The position numbers and the translations under genes are program-made. The notes beneath the pieces are model-generated. The model was not told the DNA's origin. It did not search any database and saw only the letters and a list, made by a program, of their open reading frames with translations. This document shows, piece by piece, positions 59,625-64,000 of a stretch of DNA of 64,000 bases. This DNA is from Achromobacter denitrificans NBRC 15125. Lineage in GTDB: Bacteria; Pseudomonadota; Gammaproteobacteria; Burkholderiales; Burkholderiaceae_B. Where the stretch lies: NCBI RefSeq assembly GCF_001571365.1, contig NZ_BCTQ01000008.1, positions 123,446 through 187,445 of the forward strand, given 5' to 3'. The stretch's first letter is position 1, and the number at the start of each line of letters is the position of its first letter.

Positions 59625-61166
59625 ATGAACGGCGCCAAAAGCCTCGTCAATTCCCTGTTGCAGTCAGGGGTCGATACCTGCTTCGCCAATCCCGGCACCA
59701 GCGAAATGCACTTCGTCGCGGCGCTGGACCAGGTCCCCGGCATGCGCTGCGTGCTGGGGCTGCAGGAGAACATCGTCACCGGCATGGCCGACGGCTATTT
59801 CCGCATTGCGCGCAAGCCGGCGGCCACGCTATTGCACTGCGGTCCCGGCCTGGCCAACGGCATGGCGAACCTGCACAACGCGCGCCGCGCCCGCAGCGGC
59901 ATCGTCAACATCGTCGGCGACCAGGCGACCTACCACCGCCCCTATGACGCGCCGCTCACGGCGGACACCGACGCCATGGCGCGCACGGTATCGAGCTGGG
60001 TGCGCACCAGCACGCGGGCGCAGGACGTCGGCGGCGACGCCGCGGCGGCGGTGCAGGCCGCGAACGCCTTCCCCGGACAGGTCGCCACCCTCATCCTGCC
60101 GTCCGACGCGTCCTGGAACGAAGGCGGCGCGGTCGCCGCAGCCCTGCCGGCGATCGGCCCCGCGCCGCTGGACCCTCACGCGGTGGACAATGCGGCGCGC
60201 GTCCTGCGCGGCGGCAAGAATGTGCTGATCCTGCTGGCCGGCAGAGGCGTGCTGGGCGCCTCGCAAGCCCTCGCCTGGCGGGTGGCGCAGGCCTGCGGCG
60301 CCGATATCCGCGCCGACTACGTCACGGCGCACGTGGCGCGCGGCCGAGGCACCCTGCAACTGGAACGCGTGCCCTACGGCACCGACCAGGCGATCGCGGC
60401 GCTGGCCCGCTACGACCACATCATCCTGGTGTGCGCCAAGCCCCCCGTCGGTTTTTTCGCCTATCCCGGCAAGCCTTCGACGCAATACCCCGCGCACGCC
60501 CAGTTGCACGTGCTGGCCCGCCCCGACCAGGATCCGGAAGCGGCCCTGCTGGCGCTGGCGGAAAGCCTGGGCGCGCCCGAAGCCCCCCTGCCCGACCCCG
60601 GCCCGCGGCCCGAGGCCGCCAGCGGCGCGCCCACCCCCGAGGGGCTGGCCCGGACGCTGGCGGCGCTGATGCCCGAACAGGCCATCGTCTCGGACGAGAG
60701 CATTTCCTACGGCCGGGGCTTCTACCCCCACACCCACGCGGCTCCCATGCATGACTGGCTGCACCTGGCCGGCGGCGCCATCGGAGACGGCATGCCGGTG
60801 GCGACCGGCGCGGCCCTGGGCGCGGGAGGCAAGCGCCGGGTCATCAACCTGCAGGCCGACGGGTCGGCCATGTACTCGCTGCAATCGTTGTGGACGCAGG
60901 GGCGCGAACGGCTGCCCGTAACCACCATCATCCTCAACAACCGCAAGTACAACATCCTGATCGGCGAGTACCAGGGCGTCGGCGCCACGCCGGGCCCGAC
61001 CGCCATGAGCATGCTGGACCTGGGCAATCCGGACCTGAAGTGGGTGTCCATCGCCGACGGCATGGGCGTCGAGGCCGCCCGCGCCACCACCATGGAGCAG
61101 TGCGCCGACCTGATGGCGCGCAGCTTCAGGACCGACGGCCCCTTCCTGATCGAACTGATGATCTGA
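59625..61166 (+). CDS. ThDP-dependent decarboxylase/acetolactate-synthase-like enzyme
   Basis: A 513-residue ThDP enzyme starting MNGAKSLVNSLLQSGVDTCF. 'FANPGTSEMHFVAALD' and 'GLQENIVTGMADGY' carry the activating Glu48. The ThDP/Mg motif is 'ADGSAMYSLQSLWTQ...LPVTTIILNN'. It resembles acetolactate-synthase large-subunit-like and benzoylformate-decarboxylase-type proteins. With the HpcH aldolase it could decarboxylate or carboligate a 2-oxoacid. CAGGAG precedes the ATG. Confidence 0.92.
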   Translation: MNGAKSLVNSLLQSGVDTCFANPGTSEMHFVAALDQVPGMRCVLGLQENIVTGMADGYFRIARKPAATLLHCGPGLANGMANLHNARRARSGIVNIVGDQATYHRPYDAPLTADTDAMARTVSSWVRTSTRAQDVGGDAAAAVQAANAFPGQVATLILPSDASWNEGGAVAAALPAIGPAPLDPHAVDNAARVLRGGKNVLILLAGRGVLGASQALAWRVAQACGADIRADYVTAHVARGRGTLQLERVPYGTDQAIAALARYDHIILVCAKPPVGFFAYPGKPSTQYPAHAQLHVLARPDQDPEAALLALAESLGAPEAPLPDPGPRPEAASGAPTPEGLARTLAALMPEQAIVSDESISYGRGFYPHTHAAPMHDWLHLAGGAIGDGMPVATGAALGAGGKRRVINLQADGSAMYSLQSLWTQGRERLPVTTIILNNRKYNILIGEYQGVGATPGPTAMSMLDLGNPDLKWVSIADGMGVEAARATTMEQCADLMARSFRTDGPFLIELMI

Positions 61167-61214
61167 CGCCGCGCGGCCGCCGCACTGCCATCCGGCAGTC
61201 CGGCGGCCGCCGCC

Positions 61215-62180
61215 TTATTTCGTCGGCGACAGGTTCGCCGCCTTGGCGGCCTGCGCATACATCGGGATCTCCTTGGCCATGGTCTCGGCCAGGGCCTTCG
61301 AGGCGCTGCCCACGGGCTCGATGCCCAGCTCCAGCAAGCGCTCGGACACCGCGGGCTCGCGGACGGCGGCGGCAACGTTGGACTGCAGCTTTTCGATGAC
61401 GGCGGCCGGCGTGCCCGCCGGCGCGTACAGAGACGACCAGAACGACATGGCGAAACCCGGCGCGCCGGACTCCGCGACCGTCGGCACGTCGGGCAGCAGG
61501 GCGAAACGCTTGGCCCCGGTGACGGCGAGCGCGTTCAGCCGGCCGCTGCGGATCTGCGGCAGCACCGCCGCCGTGTCGATCAGCGCGAAGTCGATCTCGT
61601 TGGCCAGCAGCGCGGCGACCACCGCGGAGTTGCCCTTGTAGTTGACGACCTCCGCTTCCAGGCCGACACGGCTGGCGAATACCCCGGTGGCGAGCTGGAA
61701 CGAATTGGCGCCCGCGCCGGCGAACAAAGGCTTGCCGCTTTTCTTGCCCTGCCCCACCAGGTCCGCCACGGAGCGGGCGGTGCTGTCCGCCTTGACGGCC
61801 AGGATCATGGGGATGTCCCCGACCAGGGAGATCGGCGCGAAGTCGGCCACGGGGTCGTAGTCCAGATCGCGGTAGATGGCGGGATTGACGGTCATGCCGC
61901 TGCTCGGCCCCACCAACAGGGTGTAGCCGTCCGGCTCGGCGCGCTTGACTGCGCCGATGGCGATCGCACCGCTGGCACCCGGCCGGTTCTCGACGATGAA
62001 GGGCTGACCCAGCCGGCGCTGGAGCTGCTCGGCCATCAGGCGGGCAAGAATGTCGTTGCCGCCGCCCGGCGCGAAACCCACGACCATGCGCACCGGCCGC
62101 GCCGGGTAGTCCTGCGCCGCGGCATGACAGGCCGACACGGCGAGCATCACGCCCGCCCACAAAGAGAGATACCGTTTCAT
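61215..62180 (-). CDS. Bug/TctC-type periplasmic solute receptor
   Basis: A 321-residue receptor, start MKRYLSLWAGVMLAVSACHA (GGAGCGTGGC upstream), cleavage near AAA-QDYP. Marks 'PVRMVVGFAPGGGNDILARLMA', 'VENRPGASGAIAIG' and 'DGYTLLVGPSS'. Convergent with the ThDP gene and divergent from the AraC regulator, which may control it. Confidence 0.93.
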   Translation of the reverse strand: MKRYLSLWAGVMLAVSACHAAAQDYPARPVRMVVGFAPGGGNDILARLMAEQLQRRLGQPFIVENRPGASGAIAIGAVKRAEPDGYTLLVGPSSGMTVNPAIYRDLDYDPVADFAPISLVGDIPMILAVKADSTARSVADLVGQGKKSGKPLFAGAGANSFQLATGVFASRVGLEAEVVNYKGNSAVVAALLANEIDFALIDTAAVLPQIRSGRLNALAVTGAKRFALLPDVPTVAESGAPGFAMSFWSSLYAPAGTPAAVIEKLQSNVAAAVREPAVSERLLELGIEPVGSASKALAETMAKEIPMYAQAAKAANLSPTK

Positions 62181-62326
62181 GCCACGCTCCATTCGTTGAA
62201 CACAGTGCGCCGTTACTGGGGAATGCACGGATGGCCCATTCTCCACCGGCTGGCTACATTGGGCACGACCCAACGTGCCAGCCGATGCCGCTGGCAGCGA
62301 CAGCCCGAGACGTACCCGGAGCCGAG

Positions 62327-63283
62327 ATGGCACCTGAATGGCACAACTGGAGCACCCACGATCACGGCCAGCACGCCCTGGCGTTCTGGCACGACGCGGT
62401 CTGCGCCGGCGTGCTCGATTCCGAGTTCCGCGCCGAGCCGGATGCCGGCTTCGCGGGCACCATGTCCAGCCAGACGCGCTCGGGCGCCCGCCTGGTGAAT
62501 TTCGCCAGCTCCCCGCACATGATCCGGCGCTCGCAGCGCCACGTCAGCCGCGTCAACGGCGACCACCTCATGCTCAGCCTGCAGCTGGAAGGCCGCGCCC
62601 TGATCTCCCAGGGCGATGAACAGCTGTGCCTGCAACCGGGCGAATTCGGCCTGCTGGACACCGGCTCGGCCTTCGACATCACGTTTCCGGAATCCACGGC
62701 GCGCCGGCTGGTGCTCTTGCCGCGCCATGCCCTGAGCGCGCGCGCCCCGGGCCTGCGACGGCTGCGGGCGCCGGCCAGCCTGCCAGCCGACATGCCCTTC
62801 GCCCCCGTGCTGGCCGAGACCATGCGCCTGCTGACCGATTCCGCGGTCAAGCTCCAGGACCGCACCGTCGATACGCTGCTGGATACGGTCATCGAGATCG
62901 TCGCGCTGCATTGCGCGTCCGTGGCGGACGCGTCCGCCGCCCCGTCCACCGAACTGAGTTTCGTCGGCGTGAAGCGCCACATCGACACCGCGATCGCCGA
63001 CCCGGCGCTATCGCCCGCGTCGGCGGCGGCCGCCTGCCGGATCTCGGTGCGCACCCTGCACCGCCTGTTCGCCCGCCATGCCCAGCTGTCGTTCGAAGCC
63101 TACGTGGTGCAGGCGCGCCTGGCGCTGGCGCATGAGCTGCTCTCGGCCGGTCGCACGCGCACCGTGAGCGAAGCCGCTTTCGCCTGCGGTTTCAACAACC
63201 TCTCCCATTTCACGCGGCGCTTCTCCGAGCGCTACGGCGACTTGCCCGTGAACCTGCTGAAGCAGGGCCAGGCCCGCGCCTGA
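62327..63283 (+). CDS. AraC-family transcriptional regulator
   Basis: A 318-residue regulator of the AraC-binding-like/HTH_18 type. Start at 62327 (MAPEWHNWSTHDHGQHALAF) is preferred because GGAG lies 5 bases upstream; the frame stays open to an ATG at 62231. N-terminal ligand domain with 'LSLQLEGRALISQGDEQLCLQPGEFGLLDTG', then two helix-turn-helices in the C-terminal 100 residues ('SAAAACRISVRTLHRLFARH', 'VSEAAFACGFNNLSHFTRRF'). Confidence 0.9.
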   Translation: MAPEWHNWSTHDHGQHALAFWHDAVCAGVLDSEFRAEPDAGFAGTMSSQTRSGARLVNFASSPHMIRRSQRHVSRVNGDHLMLSLQLEGRALISQGDEQLCLQPGEFGLLDTGSAFDITFPESTARRLVLLPRHALSARAPGLRRLRAPASLPADMPFAPVLAETMRLLTDSAVKLQDRTVDTLLDTVIEIVALHCASVADASAAPSTELSFVGVKRHIDTAIADPALSPASAAAACRISVRTLHRLFARHAQLSFEAYVVQARLALAHELLSAGRTRTVSEAAFACGFNNLSHFTRRFSERYGDLPVNLLKQGQARA

Positions 63284-63386
63284 CGCCCTGAGCGGCGCCC
63301 GCTGGCGCGCTGGGCACAGCCCCGCGCCGCGCCACGCGACAGAATGAGCTCCATCCCGGCGCTGGCCGGCAAGCTCCTGTCGCACC

Positions 63387-64000
63387 ATGTCCAAAACCAT
63401 CACCATCCACCGCCTCGATGCCGCCCGCGCCGCCGCCGACAGCTGCGTGCATTTCGGTTTCTGCACCGCGGTCTGTCCCACCTACGTGCTCGACGGCGAA
63501 GAACTCGACTCGCCGCGCGGCCGCATCGCGCTGGCCCGCGAAGTGCTGTCCGGCACCGCCGCGCCCAGCCCGGCCGCCGTGCGCCATCTCGACCGCTGCC
63601 TGTCCTGTCTGTCCTGCGAGACCACCTGCGCCGCCGGGGTGTCGTACCGCGACGTCATCGACGGCGCGCGCGAAGCCATCGAGCAAAGCGGGGTGCGCCC
63701 GCTGCCGCAGCGCCTGCTGCGCTCGGCGCTGGCCCGCGTGTTGACGACGCCCGCGCTGCTGCGCCCCGCACTCGCCGCCGGCCGCCTGCTGCGCGGCGCG
63801 GCGGGCCGGCTGGGCGGGCCGCTGGGCGCGCTGGCCTCCCTGTCCGCCGCGCCCGGGCTGGCGGCGCTGGCGCGGCGCGGCGAGCCCGATCCGGAGCCGC
63901 CCGCGGACGCGACCCGCCGCGTCGCGCTGCTGGACGGCTGCGCCCAATCGGTGCTGGGCGCCGAGATCAATGCCTCGGCCCTGCGGCTACTGGCCCGCGG
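63387..64000 (+). CDS. glcF: Glycolate oxidase iron-sulfur subunit, 5' part
   Basis: Truncated by the window edge after about 204 codons. The first cluster motif reads Cys20-VHF-GF-Cys26-TAV-Cys30-P, followed by 'LDGEELDSPRGRIALAREVL', the GlcF signature. The second cluster is 'RCLSCLSCETTCAAGV'. In the first cluster the second Cys of the common C-x2-C-x2-C-x3-C-P is Phe23. GlcF works with GlcD/GlcE to oxidise glycolate at the membrane; those genes are not upstream, so they may follow. Confidence 0.88.
   Translation, partial: MSKTITIHRLDAARAAADSCVHFGFCTAVCPTYVLDGEELDSPRGRIALAREVLSGTAAPSPAAVRHLDRCLSCLSCETTCAAGVSYRDVIDGAREAIEQSGVRPLPQRLLRSALARVLTTPALLRPALAAGRLLRGAAGRLGGPLGALASLSAAPGLAALARRGEPDPEPPADATRRVALLDGCAQSVLGAEINASALRLLAR

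Overview
The window looks like the chromosome of a high-GC betaproteobacterium of the Bordetella/Achromobacter group. It is split between a resident prophage (positions 1 to about 25,144) and ordinary chromosome (about 25,144 to 64,000). The group assignment is an inference. It rests on the GC-rich coding style, six periplasmic Bug/TctC-type solute receptors within 31 kb (a family hugely expanded in Bordetella), and a type III secretion effector with two CesT-type chaperones far from any secretion apparatus, the way bteA/bopC and its chaperone sit in Bordetella. No gene was matched by a database search.

Prophage. The prophage is a lambdoid, HK97-like siphovirus whose left end lies outside the window. 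Read leftwards on the minus strand from about 15.27 kb, the order is cro, early genes including a CII-type regulator, a replication pair (an O-like initiator carrying iterons, then a P-like helicase loader), a PD-(D/E)XK nuclease and a candidate late regulator. Then come HNH nuclease, small and large terminase, portal, ClpP-like head protease, major capsid, connectors and the first tail genes. Lysis and most tail genes must lie beyond position 1. On the plus strand are cI and a second operator-bearing promoter with a structured boxA-containing leader. A long accessory operon follows (ParB-like gene and many small unknowns), then a DUF4224 gene and the integrase. The integrase abuts the 3' end of a host tRNA-His, the probable attachment site. 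Several genes stand against the local strand and look like morons: a Cys4 protein, an MlaC-like secreted protein and a cold-shock protein. A degenerate tRNA-Gly(UCC)-like element lies between the replication/regulatory block and the late genes.

Chromosome, 25.4 to 31 kb: cardiolipin synthase, a LysR regulator, and an operon for a large putative type III effector plus two CesT-like chaperones.

Chromosome, 31 to 46.7 kb: a CoA-dependent catabolic region. Divergent units hold an enoyl-CoA hydratase, a CaiB-type CoA-transferase and two Bug receptors. A seven-gene minus-strand operon encodes DUF35 protein, thiolase-like protein, CoA-transferase A and B, a fused double acyl-CoA dehydrogenase, a hydratase/dehydrogenase fusion and a thioesterase. 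A 3-hydroxyisobutyrate-dehydrogenase-like enzyme and two transporters follow.

Chromosome, 46.8 to 64 kb: a cupin, a GntR regulator divergent from a Bug receptor and a gamma-glutamyltransferase-like hydrolase, tandem 2OG-Fe(II) oxygenases and an orphan TctA permease. A LysR-headed operon encodes HpcH aldolase, RraA-like protein, two Bug receptors, an atypical SDR and a ThDP enzyme, and suggests uptake and cleavage of a hydroxy- or oxo-acid. The window ends with a further Bug receptor, an AraC regulator and the start of glcF.
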